Numbered from the stretch's first letter, positions 1-8,933 are shown. The stretch is DNA of 64,000 bases from Pseudomonas farris (GCF_019145235.1 NZ_JAHSTV010000004.1:434001-498000), one strand, 5' to 3'. Notes: generated by a model from the letters alone, not told the origin. Numbers and translations are program-made.

Positions 1-371
1 AACCGCGCCTCGAACTGCGGCCAGGGCCCGAACAAGCCCAGGCTGGATTCGATTTCAAACACCACGGCTCGCGGGTAATGCACGCTGACCTGAGAGCTGA
101 ACCGATAGGCCCAGGCAGCCAGGAACTGCTGCCAGTGTTCGATCTCGGCGGCGTCGTATTCGGCGGTGACAAAACCTTTGCTCAAGGCCTGAGCGGCGGT
201 CATCGACTGGCCGGGCCGCAAGCCCAGCGCCCGCGCCGAACCGTTGACCGCTTGCAGCACCCGACGCTGGGCCGGGCCGGTCAGCAGTGCCAGCGGCTCA
301 TCAGGGTCGGGGCGCTGACGCAGTACCGCGTCCAGCGCCAATTGCGGGAAGAGAATGCAAACCCAGCGCAT
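1..371 (-). CDS. imuB: ImuB, Y-family polymerase-like protein (5' part only)
   Basis: The gene runs off the left edge; about 123 N-terminal residues are visible. ATG at 371-369 follows the imuA stop by 7 bases. The product begins MRWVCILFPQLALDAV, and the RPDPDEPLALL and QSMTAAQALSKG stretches are typical of the catalytically inactive DinB-like ImuB family. ImuB is known to link ImuA and the error-prone polymerase DnaE2 to the beta clamp during SOS mutagenesis. It follows lexA2 and imuA in the same direction, the classic cassette, so dnaE2 is expected just outside the window. The lack of catalytic carboxylates cannot be checked because that part is not shown. Confidence 0.9.
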   Translation of the reverse strand, partial: MRWVCILFPQLALDAVLRQRPDPDEPLALLTGPAQRRVLQAVNGSARALGLRPGQSMTAAQALSKGFVTAEYDAAEIEHWQQFLAAWAYRFSSQVSVHYPRAVVFEIESSLGLFGPWPQFEAR

Positions 372-378
372 GGCAACC

Positions 379-996
379 TCAATGCCCGACGGCAAAGGCA
401 ATGGGCGCCGAACGGGCCAGCCCGCCCCGGCACTTGAGCACCCGCAATTGCGCAGGTTTGGCGTCGATGGCGATGCGCAGGGCCGCTGGCGACGGGTTGA
501 TGGCTTCACTGATCGAGCGATAGGCGAACGCCAGGGTCTGACCCGTTTCCGCTGCCACCTGCAAACGTCGCAACGCTCGATCGTCGGCTTTGTGCGGCCA
601 GCACAACACCGCCCCGCAACTGCCCGAACGCAGGCATTGCTCCGCCGCCCACAGCGCATCACGCTCGCTGGCCTGGATAATCGACAGTTGCCGCAAATCA
701 ACCCCGGCGTTCTGCCAGGCCTGGGGATACGGCACGTAAGGCGGCACCACCAGCACGATACGCTCCCCCGCCGCTGACAGCCGCGCCAGCGCCGGCCATA
801 CCAGTTGCAACTCACCCACGCCCTGCCCGGCCAACAGGATTTCAGTCAGCGCCGCTTCCGGCCAGCCGCCAGTGGGCAATGCCGCATCCAGCGCCGCATG
901 TCCGGTGGATTGCGGGCTGACGGCCGGTGGCGCAGGCCGGCCCTTCCAGATCTGGCCGCCATTGAACAGCGTATCCAACGCAACGACGGCGCCCAT
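379..996 (-). CDS. imuA: ImuA, SulA/RecA-like SOS mutagenesis factor
   Basis: About 205 residues, the usual length of ImuA in pseudomonads. It contains the conserved N-terminal HAALDAALPTGGWP segment and the AALTEILL stretch of the SulA/RecA-like fold. The ATG at 996-994 overlaps the lexA2 stop by one base (TGATG); a GTG one codon upstream is an alternative start. ImuA works with ImuB and DnaE2 in damage-induced translesion synthesis in the cytoplasm. It is cotranscribed with lexA2 and imuB, so it should be repressed by LexA2. Confidence 0.9.
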   Translation of the reverse strand: MGAVVALDTLFNGGQIWKGRPAPPAVSPQSTGHAALDAALPTGGWPEAALTEILLAGQGVGELQLVWPALARLSAAGERIVLVVPPYVPYPQAWQNAGVDLRQLSIIQASERDALWAAEQCLRSGSCGAVLCWPHKADDRALRRLQVAAETGQTLAFAYRSISEAINPSPAALRIAIDAKPAQLRVLKCRGGLARSAPIAFAVGH

Positions 997-1613
997 CACC
1001 CTTGCCTCACCAGACCGCAGAACACGCCTTCGATGGCCAGATCCTGATCGGCTCGAACAATGATCGGCTTGTAAGCCGGATTGCGCGGTAGCAGGCGAAC
1101 AGAATCGCCGACCCGCTCGAAACGCTTGATGGTGACTTCACCATCGAGCCGCGCCACGACGATCTGGCCGTTGACCGCTTCGGGGTTGCGCCGCACGCCC
1201 ACCAGATCACCATCGAGAATGCCGTCCTCAATCATCGAGTCGCCCTGCACCCGCAGCATGTAATCCGGCACCCGCGAGAAGATCGACGGATCAAGCAGCA
1301 AACGGCTGTGGACCTCGGCATCGGCACCGATCGGCACACCGGCCGCCACTCGACCGAGTACCGGAACGTCCAGCAACTCAGGTCGCGGCGGTTGATTCAA
1401 TAGCCGGATACCTCGCGCCTGATGCGGATTGACCTCGATAAAACCGGCCTCGGTCAGCGCCAACACGTGCTTGCGCGCCACGCTGCGGGAGGCGAAGCCA
1501 AAGGCCTCGCTGATTTCAGCGAGGCTCGGGGGCTGACCGTGTTCGGCGATTCGATCGCGGATGAAGGTCAGGATGGCGGTACGGCGGGGAGTTAAAGTCG
1601 TCATGGAGTACAT
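996..1613 (-). CDS. lexA2: LexA2 repressor
   Basis: About 205 residues with a winged-helix N-terminus (RRTAILTFIRDRIAEHG) and an S24 autocleavage domain. The cleavage bond is Ala91-Gly92 in GRVAAGVP, the catalytic serine is Ser126 in QGDSM and the lysine is Lys163 in VTIKRF. Pseudomonads commonly carry LexA1 beside sulA and a second LexA with imuAB; the neighbours make this LexA2. The first ATG (1613-1611) lies inside the GTAC-N4-GTAC operator and has AAAAGAG in front; an internal ATG at 1604-1602 is the other candidate. Expected role: repression of its own operon until DNA damage triggers self-cleavage. Confidence 0.92.
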   Translation of the reverse strand: MYSMTTLTPRRTAILTFIRDRIAEHGQPPSLAEISEAFGFASRSVARKHVLALTEAGFIEVNPHQARGIRLLNQPPRPELLDVPVLGRVAAGVPIGADAEVHSRLLLDPSIFSRVPDYMLRVQGDSMIEDGILDGDLVGVRRNPEAVNGQIVVARLDGEVTIKRFERVGDSVRLLPRNPAYKPIIVRADQDLAIEGVFCGLVRQG

Positions 1614-1619
1614 TTGTAC
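1608..1619 (-). promoter_or_regulatory. LexA2-type operator
   Basis: A perfect GTAC-N4-GTAC palindrome over the beginning of lexA2. It fits the reported Pseudomonas putida LexA2 motif (GTAC-N4-GTGC type) rather than the CTGT-N8-ACAG LexA1 motif. Its position over the start codon region suggests direct autorepression. Confidence 0.7.
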
Positions 1620-1710
1620 TCTTTTGGGTTTTTCCTGACAAGGACCGCCAGTCAGCTCAACCCGCGGCAGGGGCGCTAAGTGTCAGCAATCCTCTGACCG
1701 CTATTGCTTC

Positions 1711-1740
1711 CTGTGGGAGCGGGCTTGCCCGCTCCCACAG
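1711..1740. repeat. REP palindrome
   Basis: A perfect 30-base palindrome with core GTGGGAGCGGGC, the common Pseudomonas REP sequence. It lies between the promoter side of lexA2 and the 3' end of the oxidoreductase gene. Confidence 0.85.
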
Positions 1741-1809
1741 GGATATCAGTCGTTTTCGGGGGCGAGGTTTGCCAAGTAGGGCCACGGGTAGATGCCGCGT
1801 TCTATTTCT

Positions 1810-2778
1810 TCAATCGCGCTTGAGGATCTGGTCCATCACCCAATCGGTTTTCAACGCTTGCTCGGCCAGTGCCGGATGCTGCGCTTCGCCACGGATGTGG
1901 GCGTTCATGCCCAGCACGTGGTGCCACTGGATGTGTTCGTGATGTTTGATGTGCAGGCTGAGGTGTTCATCGGCCTCAAGCTGTACCGGATGTTCGTCGA
2001 ACACCGAAAAGCTGATCCGGCCTTGGCTGCCGATTACCTCGACCCGGTCCTCGCGACGGTCCGCCACAAAATTCCAGCAGCCCATGCCCAACGCCCCCGA
2101 TGCAAATCGCCAACTGGCGCTGACGGCATCTTCGGCGGCATAGAGACCAGCCTGATGCGCGGTGAAACCGGCGACCTCAACGATGTCACCCAGCAGGTAC
2201 TGGAACAGGTCGAAGCCATGGCTGGCGAGGTCGGCGAAGTAACCACCGCCGGCAATCGCCGGGTCGGTTCGCCAGTTGTCTGTGCCGCCAAGGTCGCTCG
2301 ATGAAGGCGCTTTGGTCAGCGTCCAGATCAGGTTCCAGACTTCGCCGATCCGGCCCTCCTCCAGCCATTGTCGAACCTGCTGGAAGCGCGGCAACGAGCG
2401 TCGGTAATAAGAAACGAAGAGGTGCAGTCCGGCCTCGGCAAAGGCTTTTTGCATCTCACGGCTTTGCCCGGCGCTCAGCGACATTGGTTTTTCGACGCAG
2501 CAATGTTTGCCGGCGGCAGCCACTTGCAGGCTGTAAGCGTGATGGCTGTCGGGGGGCGTGGCGATGTACACCGCGTCCACCTCGGGGTCGTTGATCAGCG
2601 CGCTGGCGTCGGTGTAGGCCCGGGCAATGCCGTGGCGCGCGGCGTAATCGCTCACCGCCTCCAGACGCCGTCCCATCACCGCCAACAGCGCCGAGCCGGG
2701 CGCCTTGTAGAACGCCGGCCCGCTCTTGCGCTCGGCCACACTGCCGCACCCAATCATGCCCCAGCGCACCACGCTCAT
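1810..2778 (-). CDS. Gfo/Idh/MocA family oxidoreductase
   Basis: About 322 residues. The N-terminus reads WGMIGCGSVAERKSGPAF, a Rossmann NAD(P)-binding motif (GCGSVA), followed near residue 95 by the EKPM signature of the Gfo/Idh/MocA family. Members oxidise or reduce sugars, inositols and related polyols in the cytoplasm; the substrate here cannot be read from the sequence. The ATG at 2778 is preferred over a GTG two codons upstream. It starts 13 bases after the DyP peroxidase stop, so the two genes probably share a transcript. Confidence 0.85.
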   Translation of the reverse strand: MSVVRWGMIGCGSVAERKSGPAFYKAPGSALLAVMGRRLEAVSDYAARHGIARAYTDASALINDPEVDAVYIATPPDSHHAYSLQVAAAGKHCCVEKPMSLSAGQSREMQKAFAEAGLHLFVSYYRRSLPRFQQVRQWLEEGRIGEVWNLIWTLTKAPSSSDLGGTDNWRTDPAIAGGGYFADLASHGFDLFQYLLGDIVEVAGFTAHQAGLYAAEDAVSASWRFASGALGMGCWNFVADRREDRVEVIGSQGRISFSVFDEHPVQLEADEHLSLHIKHHEHIQWHHVLGMNAHIRGEAQHPALAEQALKTDWVMDQILKRD

Positions 2779-2791
2779 AGACACTGCAGGT

Positions 2792-3679
2792 TCAACCGAT
2801 GCGCAGTGCGCGCAGGTCGAGGCGACCGTCCTTGAGCGGTGGGCACCAGTAGTAGCCGCCGGTGATCGGCCGACTGATGCGATACAGACCGTCGGTGATG
2901 CCGTCTTCCAGACCGCTCATGCGCCGCAGCTGGGATTCGAACGCATCGAGGGAAAAACCGAAGGCCAGGAACATCAGGCCGGCACGATCACCTTCGATCC
3001 ACGGCATCGAGCGACGGACCACGAAGGCTTCGGGTGTGAAGCTTTCCTGGGCGGTGCGTTTGACGTGAGCGGAGATCGGCGCGTCGTCGAGTTCTTCGTT
3101 GTCGCTCAGGCGCCGGCCCATGATGTTGTCTTTCTCATGGGACGGCATCGCGTGAAAGCCTTTCAAATCATGCTGCCACTGCTGAATCGCGGCGAAGCTG
3201 CCACCGACCAGTCCCTCAGCGCCTTCGCCCAACAACGCGGCGGCCACAGCGGCTTCGTCGTGAGGGTTTTCGGTGCCGTCTTCGTAACCGGTCAGGTCAT
3301 GGCCGGTCATGTGACGAAAGGTTTCGTTCATCTGCACCAGACGCAGGGCCGGTGCCAGCGCGGCTTCGATCGCATGACTGCGATTGAGCAGTTCGCCACG
3401 GTCAACACCGTGCAGCCAGCACCAGAGCGCGTGTTGGGTCGACGGGTTGTCGACGCCGACACCGACCAGCGCAGGAAAGGCACGCAGCCCGTCGATCTGC
3501 GCGTGCAGCGCCTTGACCAGGGATTCACCGAAACCGACGACCGCCGACTTTCCGTCCACCAGGCGCATCAGATTATCCAGCGCAGCCGGCAGTGCCTCGG
3601 CGGATTCAAGGGCGAAGAACATATGACGAGCTTGAGGCGGAACAGGGGTGGCGAGAATGCCCGGCTGGTAATAACTCAT
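2792..3679 (-). CDS. DyP-type heme peroxidase (YfeX-like)
   Basis: 295 residues, the usual length for cytoplasmic DyP peroxidases. The GxxDG signature is visible as GYEDGTENP with the distal Asp134. A probable proximal heme His205 lies in ISAHVKRT and a distal arginine pair follows in FVVRRSMPW. These enzymes use H2O2 to oxidise phenolic and dye substrates and may handle porphyrinogens. No signal peptide is present. AGGAG lies 6 bases upstream of the ATG. It is first in a two-gene unit with the MocA-type oxidoreductase. Confidence 0.9.
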   Translation of the reverse strand: MSYYQPGILATPVPPQARHMFFALESAEALPAALDNLMRLVDGKSAVVGFGESLVKALHAQIDGLRAFPALVGVGVDNPSTQHALWCWLHGVDRGELLNRSHAIEAALAPALRLVQMNETFRHMTGHDLTGYEDGTENPHDEAAVAAALLGEGAEGLVGGSFAAIQQWQHDLKGFHAMPSHEKDNIMGRRLSDNEELDDAPISAHVKRTAQESFTPEAFVVRRSMPWIEGDRAGLMFLAFGFSLDAFESQLRRMSGLEDGITDGLYRISRPITGGYYWCPPLKDGRLDLRALRIG

Positions 3680-3878
3680 ATGAACTCCTTCAGAAAGAGC
3701 GTGAAGTTTAACCGGGGGATGCTCAGTTGTGTGCGCTCAGGTCAAAAGATCAGCGGGTCATGACAATGTGTTGCGATCTTGGTAAAACGATTCAGCTATG
3801 CTGATCAGGCCTTGACCTAATAACGGAACGTAGCGATAACACCTTATCCGCATCACCCAATCCAGACGGGGTAGCGAC

Positions 3879-5504
3879 ATGACCACAGCACAGATCCTTG
3901 GCAACCTGTTTCCCACCGCCGACAACGTCCCGGAAAAATACCGCCTCAACGGCCAGACCGAGCAGCGCGAGTATCTGGTCGATGGCGAACTGAAAACCTG
4001 GTCCGGGCCCCTCGCCCAAGTCCGTAGTCCGGTGTACCTGAGCGGTGCGAATGGCGATGAACAAGTGATTCTCGGCAGCACGCCGCTGCTCGATGCCGAC
4101 ACCGCATTGACCGCGCTCGACGCCGCCGTCCGCGCCTATGATCGCGGCCAGGGCCTGTGGCCGACCATGCGCGTGGCCGAGCGTATCCAGCACGTCGAAA
4201 CCTTCCTGGCTCGCATGCGCGAACAGCGCGAGGCGGTGGTCAAGTTGCTGATGTGGGAGATCGGCAAAAACCTCAAGGACTCGGAGAAAGAGTTCGACCG
4301 CACCTGCGACTACATCGTCGACACCATCAACGCCCTCAAGGAGCTCGACCGCCGCTCCAGCCGCTTCGAACTGGAACAGGACACCCTCGGCCAGATCCGC
4401 CGCGTGCCGTTGGGTGTGGCGTTGTGCATGGGACCTTACAATTACCCGCTGAACGAAACCTTCACCACGCTGATTCCGGCCCTGATCATGGGCAACACCG
4501 TGGTGTTCAAACCGGCAAAGCTCGGCGTGCTGTTGATTCGCCCGCTGCTCGAAGCGTTCCGCGACAGCTTCCCGGCCGGGGTGATCAACGTCATTTACGG
4601 CAGCGGCCGCGAAACCGTCAGTGCGCTGATGGCCAGCGGCAAGATCGATATCTTTGCGTTCATCGGCACCAACAAGGCCGCCAGCGACCTGAAAAAACTC
4701 CACCCAAGGCCTCACCGCCTGCGTGCGGCGCTGGGCCTGGATGCGAAGAACCCCGGCATCGTTCTGCCGGAGGTCGATCTGGACAACGCGGTCAATGAAG
4801 CCGTCACCGGTTCCCTGTCGTTCAACGGTCAGCGCTGCACCGCGCTGAAAATCCTCTTCGTCCATGAAGACGTGGTCGAGGCGTTCATCGAGAAATTCAA
4901 CGCCAAACTCGCCAGCCTCAAACCCGGCATGCCGTGGGACAGCGGCGTGGCCCTGACGCCATTGCCGGAATCAGGCAAGGTCGATTACCTGTACACGCTG
5001 GTGGCAGACGCGGTCAGCAAAGGTGCAGCCGTGGTTAACCCCAACGGCGGTGAATCCCGCGCATCGTTCTTCTACCCGGCCGTGTTGTACCCGGTGACAC
5101 CGCAGATGCGCGTCTACCAGGAAGAACAGTTCGGCCCGGTTGTGCCGATCGTGCCTTACCGTCATCTGGACACCGTGATCGATTACGTCCTGGAGTCCGA
5201 CTTCGGCCAGCAACTGAGCATTTTCGGCACCAACCCGGTGGCGGTCGGCAGGCTCGTGGACACGTTCGCCAACCAAGTCGGCCGGATCAACCTCAACGCC
5301 CAGTGCCAGCGCGGTCCAGACACCTATCCGTTCAATGGTCGCAAGAACTCCGCCGAAGGCACGCTGTCGGTACATGATGCGCTGCGAGTGTTTTCGATTC
5401 GGACCCTGGTGGCGACCAAATTCCAGGAGAGCAGCAAAGAGCTTCTCAGCGAGATCATCAGCGGACGAAACTCGAGCTTCCTGACCACCGACTACATCTT
5501 CTGA
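3879..5504 (+). CDS. NADP-dependent glyceraldehyde-3-phosphate dehydrogenase-like aldehyde dehydrogenase
   Basis: 541 residues of the aldehyde dehydrogenase superfamily. Visible motifs are the substrate-binding GPYNYPLNET, the cofactor loop FKPAK, the catalytic cysteine near residue 320 in FNGQRCTAL and the late EEQFGPVVP. The length and PYNYPLNE place it with the non-phosphorylating NADP-GAPDH (GapN-like) group, which oxidises glyceraldehyde-3-phosphate directly to 3-phosphoglycerate and yields NADPH. The motif that is usually ELGGKNP reads GLDAKNP, so the usual general-base glutamate is glycine here. About 200 bases of intergenic DNA precede it; GGGGTAG sits before the ATG. Confidence 0.8.
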   Translation: MTTAQILGNLFPTADNVPEKYRLNGQTEQREYLVDGELKTWSGPLAQVRSPVYLSGANGDEQVILGSTPLLDADTALTALDAAVRAYDRGQGLWPTMRVAERIQHVETFLARMREQREAVVKLLMWEIGKNLKDSEKEFDRTCDYIVDTINALKELDRRSSRFELEQDTLGQIRRVPLGVALCMGPYNYPLNETFTTLIPALIMGNTVVFKPAKLGVLLIRPLLEAFRDSFPAGVINVIYGSGRETVSALMASGKIDIFAFIGTNKAASDLKKLHPRPHRLRAALGLDAKNPGIVLPEVDLDNAVNEAVTGSLSFNGQRCTALKILFVHEDVVEAFIEKFNAKLASLKPGMPWDSGVALTPLPESGKVDYLYTLVADAVSKGAAVVNPNGGESRASFFYPAVLYPVTPQMRVYQEEQFGPVVPIVPYRHLDTVIDYVLESDFGQQLSIFGTNPVAVGRLVDTFANQVGRINLNAQCQRGPDTYPFNGRKNSAEGTLSVHDALRVFSIRTLVATKFQESSKELLSEIISGRNSSFLTTDYIF

Positions 5505-5551
5505 GGACACCGAGCCTGAGCATCATCAGAAGCCTTCGACTGCCACCGCTG

Positions 5552-6592
5552 TTGCGCCGGATACTGCGTCCGTTACTGGACCCGTACCGGCGCTACCGCC
5601 ACGCCAAACTGATCCATGCGGTGCGGGTTTCGTTGGGATTGCTGGCGACGATCCTGCTGACCACCGGTATCAACCTGCCCCACGGCGAATGGGCGTCGGT
5701 GACCATGCTGGTGGTGATCGGTGGTTTGCAACACCACGGCAATATCGGCAAAAAAGCCGCCGAGCGGGCTATCGGCACCTTGATCGGGGCCGGCGTCGGC
5801 TTGTTGCTGGTGGCGCAACAGGCCTGGCTCGGGATGCCGTGGCTGACCTATTTCGCAATGTCGGTGGTGTGCGGATTCTTCTCGTACCACGCCATCGGCA
5901 AGGGCGGTTACACGGCGCTGCTGTCGGCGATCACCGTGTTTATCGTCGCGGGGCACGGTGACAACCCCGTCACCGATGGCCTGTGGCGCGGGGTGGATAT
6001 TCTGATCGGCATCGCCTTGGCACTGGCCTTCTCCTTCGCCCTGCCGCTCTATGCGGTGTACTCCTGGCGCTACAACCTGGCCGATGCGTTGCGCGACTGC
6101 GCGGCAATCTACGGCCGCATCATCAAGGGTGAGTCCGTCACCGCTGACGAACACCTGAAACTGATGAATCGCTTGAACACGGTGATGATACAACTGCGCT
6201 CATTGATGCCCTCGGTGTCCAAGGAAGTGCGAGTTTCCATGACCGAACTCGATGCGATTCAGCGCAATCTGCGGATGTGCGTCAGCATCCTGGAAATCCT
6301 CGGCAATAGCCGACCGAATGCCGATGACGCCGAGGCAATGGCCCATCTGCAATCGGCATTGAAAGCTGAACATCGACAGATTCGGGTGCAACTGATCGGT
6401 ATGGCCCGGGCATTGAAATCGGGCGCTTCGCAACGGCTCAGCCGGCCAGCCGAATCGCCATCAGACTCAACGCTCGGTGCGCCGGTCTACAGTCCGCTGG
6501 ATGGCTATCGATTGCTGACCCGACAATTGACCGCGAACATCGGCGAGATGCGCCAGCGCTTGGCGAAGACCGCACCGCGCTGGAACATCTGA
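5552..6592 (+). CDS. FUSC-family inner-membrane protein (aromatic-acid exporter-like)
   Basis: About 346 residues. The N-terminal half has several hydrophobic helices with the FUSC/YccS-type stretch GEWASVTMLVVIGG and AAERAIGTLIGAGVG; the C-terminal half is a soluble helical domain. The family includes efflux components for hydroxylated aromatic acids, but the substrate here is unknown. The TTG at 5552 has no clear ribosome site. A CTG at 5516 in the same frame, 8 bases after GAGGA, would add 12 residues and is a real alternative. It follows the dehydrogenase gene by under 50 bases and may be cotranscribed. Confidence 0.75.
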   Translation: MRRILRPLLDPYRRYRHAKLIHAVRVSLGLLATILLTTGINLPHGEWASVTMLVVIGGLQHHGNIGKKAAERAIGTLIGAGVGLLLVAQQAWLGMPWLTYFAMSVVCGFFSYHAIGKGGYTALLSAITVFIVAGHGDNPVTDGLWRGVDILIGIALALAFSFALPLYAVYSWRYNLADALRDCAAIYGRIIKGESVTADEHLKLMNRLNTVMIQLRSLMPSVSKEVRVSMTELDAIQRNLRMCVSILEILGNSRPNADDAEAMAHLQSALKAEHRQIRVQLIGMARALKSGASQRLSRPAESPSDSTLGAPVYSPLDGYRLLTRQLTANIGEMRQRLAKTAPRWNI

Positions 6593-6600
6593 GAGTCTGT

Positions 6601-7497
6601 TTATTGTGTAGCCACCCGCCGAAGCTTTAAGCCCCACCCCTGTTGCATCCCGGCGGCGGCCAACAGAATCGCGGCAACACCGATCCATTGCAGCGGCTCC
6701 AGGCGATGGCCGAAGGCGAACCAGTCAACGAAAATCGCCGCAATCGGGTAGATGAACGACAGCGCACCGGTCAGCGCTGTCGGCAGTTTTTGAATCGCGC
6801 CGTAGAGCAACACATACATCAGACCGGTATGCACGATGCCCAGAGTCACCAGACTGGCCCAGGCATCGGGCGTTTGCGGTATCGCCGAGAAATGCGCAAA
6901 GGGCGCGAGCAACAGCACGCCGGTGCAGACCTGGATCAACGCGATCAGATGCGGTGGCGTACCGGTCAGGCGTTTGATGATCAGCGCGGCAATCGCATAC
7001 AGAAAGGCAGCCCCCAGCGCCAGACCAATCCCCATCAGGTAATCGTTGCCGCCCTCGCCCTGCCCACCATGTGCGCTGACAATCGCCAGCATGCCGAGAA
7101 ACGAAATGCCCAGCCAGAACAGTTTCTGCAGGGTGATTTTCTCTCCCAGAAACAGCGCGGCCAGCCCCACCAGCATAAACGGCTGGACGTTATAAACCGC
7201 CGTGCCAATGGCAATCGAGGCGCGGGAGTAAGATGCGAATAACAACACCCAGTTGCCGACAATCGCCACACCGCTCAGCACGGCCAGGAGGAAAGTGGTG
7301 GACGTCAAAATGCCAGGGCGCAGAAAGCCGAACGCCGCGCAGATCAGCAATAAGGTGGCGGCACCGAACACGCAGCGCCAGAACACCACGTCCAGCACCG
7401 GTTGCCCGGACACCAGCACGAACCAACCAATGGTCCCGGAAATCAGCATGGCGGCGGTCATCTCGAATGAGCCGCGACGTAGTGTTTTGTCCATCAT
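6601..7497 (-). CDS. EamA/DMT-family transporter
   Basis: About 298 residues with ten predicted membrane helices in two EamA repeats (for example AAMLISGTIGWFVLV and GIGLALGAAFLYAIAAL). DMT proteins usually export amino acids or other small metabolites. The ATG at 7497 has GGGAGG 4 bases upstream and fits the family start better than longer in-frame options. It is divergent from the Lrp/AsnC-type gene at 7630, a common pairing in which the regulator controls the exporter in response to an amino acid. Confidence 0.88.
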   Translation of the reverse strand: MMDKTLRRGSFEMTAAMLISGTIGWFVLVSGQPVLDVVFWRCVFGAATLLLICAAFGFLRPGILTSTTFLLAVLSGVAIVGNWVLLFASYSRASIAIGTAVYNVQPFMLVGLAALFLGEKITLQKLFWLGISFLGMLAIVSAHGGQGEGGNDYLMGIGLALGAAFLYAIAALIIKRLTGTPPHLIALIQVCTGVLLLAPFAHFSAIPQTPDAWASLVTLGIVHTGLMYVLLYGAIQKLPTALTGALSFIYPIAAIFVDWFAFGHRLEPLQWIGVAAILLAAAGMQQGWGLKLRRVATQ

Positions 7498-7629
7498 CAA
7501 CCTCCCGTGTTTGAGCCCAAAGTATGCCAATCCACCGGGGGGCTTCTCCAGCGCAAAAAGCAGGCTAAACTCGGCTTCTGCCTTTTTTATCAAGGCTTAT
7601 TCAGCTGATTGCCTAACAGGGGATTCGCC

Positions 7630-8067
7630 ATGACCGACGACATCGACCAAGTGCTGATCAGCGCGCTGATGGAAGACTCACGCCGCTCGCTCAAGGCCCT
7701 GGCACAGATCAGCGGCCTGTCCTCGCCCAGCGTCGCCGAGCGCCTGCGCCGCCTCGAAGAACGTGGCGTGCTCAAGGGCTATACCGTCGAGATCGACCCC
7801 AAATGCTTCGGTTATCAACTCCAGGCCATCGTCCGCATCCGCCCGTTGCCGGGCCAGTTACAGGAAGTGGAGCGACAGATTCAGGCCATCCCCGAATTCA
7901 CCGAGTGCGACAAAGTCACCGGCGACGACTGTTTCATCGCCCGCCTGCATGTGCGCTCGATGGAACAACTGGACACCCTCCTCGATCGCCTCAACAGCCA
8001 CGCCGAAACCAACACCGCCATCGTCAAGAAGACCCCGGTCAAACGCCGGTTGCCACCGATGGCGTGA
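7630..8067 (+). CDS. Lrp/AsnC-family transcriptional regulator
   Basis: 145 residues. An N-terminal winged helix-turn-helix (DSRRSLKALAQISGLSSPSV) is followed by an AsnC ligand-binding domain with VTGDDCFIARLHV. Lrp/AsnC proteins form octamers that sense amino acids. The ATG at 7630 was chosen because it starts just before the family's conserved first helix. The 132-base divergent gap to the EamA exporter suggests it regulates that transporter; this is inference from position. Confidence 0.9.
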   Translation: MTDDIDQVLISALMEDSRRSLKALAQISGLSSPSVAERLRRLEERGVLKGYTVEIDPKCFGYQLQAIVRIRPLPGQLQEVERQIQAIPEFTECDKVTGDDCFIARLHVRSMEQLDTLLDRLNSHAETNTAIVKKTPVKRRLPPMA

Positions 8068-8124
8068 GTGCTGTTTTGTTCGCGAAAGCGTAGATTGATC
8101 TTTTTCCGGCGAAGGATTGGCGGT

Positions 8125-8457
8125 ATGAAAACTCAAGTCATGTTACTGGCGGCGCTGATGCTCGCCGGCTGCGGTACGTTCGAGACGGTAGTGCGCAGTG
8201 ACGAGGCTGCGGTGAAACGTCTTAAGGAACGGAAAACCTACTGCGGTGCGGTTCCACGGATTTATAGCGGCGTGACTTATGATTTTTGCACCCTGCATGC
8301 GCTTCCAGGCCCGGGCATTGATGAGTACCAATATGATGGCGCTGGCACGCCCGTTGTCCTGCTGGATGTAGTGATTTCCGGCGTTCTCGATACCATGCTG
8401 CTGCCCTACACCATTTATCGGCAGCAGGCTGATGGCAGCATCATTGTGGCCGAATAA
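8125..8457 (+). CDS. YceK/YidQ-family lipoprotein
   Basis: 110 residues beginning with a lipoprotein signal peptide whose lipobox is LMLAGC (lipidated Cys18). The downstream RIYSGVTYDF and LDVVISGVLDTMLLPYTIY segments match the small YceK/YidQ (DUF1375) family, which has no known biochemical activity. The ATG follows GGCGGT weakly. It sits 11 bases before the VOC protein gene and is probably cotranscribed with it. Confidence 0.8.
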   Translation: MKTQVMLLAALMLAGCGTFETVVRSDEAAVKRLKERKTYCGAVPRIYSGVTYDFCTLHALPGPGIDEYQYDGAGTPVVLLDVVISGVLDTMLLPYTIYRQQADGSIIVAE

Positions 8458-8468
8458 GGAGCAGGTGA

Positions 8469-8861
8469 ATGTTGTCCCACGTTTTTATCGGTATCACCGA
8501 CTTCGATCGTGCATTAGCGTTCTACCAACCGATCATGGATGCACTGCAGCTGCAGATGAAATTTTGCGACCCCGGCAAACCCTGGGCTGCGTGGATGAGC
8601 AAGGGTGCACCGCGTCCGCTGTTCGTCATTGGCACAGCGTTCGACGAACAGCCGGCCAAACCGGGCAATGGGCAGATGATCGCCCTGCTTGCGCCGAGTC
8701 GCGAGATCGTCAACCGCTGTCACGCACTGGCCATGGTTCATGGTGGATCCTGCGAGGGGCCGCCCGGCCTGCGTCCGCACTACCATCCCGACTACTTCGG
8801 CGCCTACATGCGCGACCCGGACGGCAACAAACTCTGCGTGTGTTGCCACGAACCCGATTGA
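8469..8861 (+). CDS. VOC-family (glyoxalase/bleomycin-resistance fold) protein
   Basis: 130 residues with the beta-alpha-beta-beta-beta arrangement of vicinal oxygen chelate proteins. It begins LSHVFIGITDFDRALAFY, where the first His is a likely metal ligand, and ends YMRDPDGNKLCV. The substrate is unknown; members include lyases, dioxygenases and resistance proteins. AAGGAGCAGG precedes the ATG. A strong hairpin terminator follows at 8893. Confidence 0.85.
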   Translation: MLSHVFIGITDFDRALAFYQPIMDALQLQMKFCDPGKPWAAWMSKGAPRPLFVIGTAFDEQPAKPGNGQMIALLAPSREIVNRCHALAMVHGGSCEGPPGLRPHYHPDYFGAYMRDPDGNKLCVCCHEPD

Positions 8862-8892
8862 AACCAACGCGCTGAGCCAAATCACAGACAAT

Positions 8893-8918
8893 AAAAAACC
8901 CGCCGAAGCGGGTTTTTT
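8893..8918. terminator. Bidirectional intrinsic terminator
   Basis: AAAAAACCCGC, a short CGAA loop, then GCGGGTTTTTT. The A tract on one side and T tract on the other serve both converging genes (VOC protein and Bax-inhibitor-1 protein). Confidence 0.9.
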
Positions 8919-8933
8919 ACTCAGGGCTGGCGA

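Noticed and set aside
2726..3763. 345-codon plus-strand frame opposite the DyP peroxidase
   Set aside because: It covers the complement of a well-supported gene and shows no domain or ribosome site.
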